64,000 nucleotides of DNA, taken from assembly GCA_026770025.1 (NCBI GenBank), contig JAMXDE010000055.1:310001-374000 (forward strand), written 5' to 3'. Source of the DNA: Craspedostauros australis. Taxonomy: Eukaryota; Bacillariophyta; Bacillariophyceae; Mastogloiales; Achnanthaceae. Below the pieces are notes generated by a model. The model was not told the origin of the DNA. It worked only from the letters and a program-made list of their open reading frames with translations, and made no database searches. Positions 63,735 to 64,000 of this stretch are shown piece after piece. The first letter of the stretch is position 1; each line of letters begins with the position of its first letter. The translations under genes and the position numbers were made by a program.

Positions 63735-64000
63735 ATCTCTGCAGTCATGGCGCTGCTGGACTTGAGGAAGTGAGGCCTCACAATGGGCTGAAGCTTCCCC
63801 TTGAGTTCTGGATGCAGCTGCTCAACTGTCAGTTCTGACATGTCGTCAATCTGGCCCACATACATGTCAGCTCTGTCAGAGAGACTGTGGAAGTAGAGGT
63901 GCATTGCATTGGAGGTGGTGGTATAGTCCCCAATGATGCGAGCATCGGCATCACCAGAGGATATTGGCAGTTTGTGTAACTTGGCCTTGCACATTTCATC
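63735..64000 (-). pseudogene. Fragment of the tyrosine-recombinase-like element (copy B), cut by the window edge
   Basis: On the minus strand: CKAKLHKLPISS, then DADARIIGDYTTTSNAMHLY, SLSDRADMYVG and LTVEQLHPELKGKLQPIV. Copy A has the same series on the plus strand 4 kb to the left (ADARIIGDYTTT, SLSDRADMYVG, LTVEKLHPELQGKLLPVV). Copy B lacks the internal frameshifts of copy A over this stretch. It abuts the plus-strand hypothetical gene at about 63731, so one element has probably inserted into or beside another. Confidence 0.6.

Noticed and set aside
63227-63994. Full 255-codon minus-strand frame as one gene
   Set aside because: Only the part beyond about 63735 matches copy A. The rest is antisense to a more protein-like plus-strand segment.
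1-64000. tRNA genes, rRNA, CRISPR arrays
   Set aside because: I looked for T-loop-like GTTCRA contexts with acceptor pairing, rRNA-like stretches and spaced direct repeats on both strands. Nothing convincing was found by eye; a tRNAscan or Infernal run would settle it.

Overview
The window is nuclear DNA from a eukaryotic alga, most likely a diatom (stramenopile). The evidence is the gene set and architecture: spliced genes with GT-AG introns of about 100-500 bases; a secreted M11 (gametolysin-like) metalloprotease with a PS-repeat tail; a receptor-like protein with a single membrane span, a PT-rich stalk and an LRR ectodomain; a diatom-style single-TPR protein; an eEF3-like ABC factor; and a SNAP25-like SNARE fused to a trefoil-like domain. 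TAA, TAG and TGA all act as ordinary stops in the host genes. I saw no rRNA, tRNA or CRISPR.

Layout. From 1.2 to 19.1 kb lies a dense host gene cluster: Na+/H+ exchanger, eEF3-like ABC-F factor, PPPDE/DeSI peptidase, NASP-type histone chaperone, RNA polymerase II subunit RPB9, a TPR-like protein and a 1,099-residue Asp/Tyr-rich protein. A 6,025-base DNA transposon occupies 19,206-25,230. It has about 172-base terminal inverted repeats and a probable 4-base target duplication (ATAG), and carries a DDE-like transposase with a short upstream ORF in the neighbouring frame. Host genes resume from 25.5 to 54.6 kb: Qbc-SNARE, two adjacent unrelated 2OG-Fe(II) oxygenases, the five-exon M11 protease, the LRR receptor-like protein, a MYBBP1A/Pol5-like nucleolar protein, a RINT1/TIP20-like tether, a GT61 glycosyltransferase frame broken by two TAA codons, and a nitronate monooxygenase. 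From 54.6 kb to the right end the DNA is repeat-rich with decayed open frames. It holds hairpin clusters, a 41-copy 13-base minisatellite, and inverted fragments of an element that looks like a tyrosine-recombinase transposon.

Working together. Several host products are housekeeping: transcription (RPB9), ribosome biogenesis (MYBBP1A), elongation (eEF3-like), histone handling (NASP) and ER/Golgi traffic (SNARE, RINT1). Others face the secretory pathway or cell surface: exchanger, M11 protease, LRR protein, GT61 and the membrane-anchored 2OG oxygenase. Neighbours mostly lie in convergent or divergent pairs with a few hundred bases between them, and I see no operon-like organisation.

The most interesting items are the complete-looking transposon with its possible -1 frameshift and Asn in the predicted second acidic position, the decayed tyrosine-recombinase-like element present in two opposite orientations, and several host proteins with a missing key residue or domain (RPB9, 2OG oxygenase, eEF3-like, GT61).
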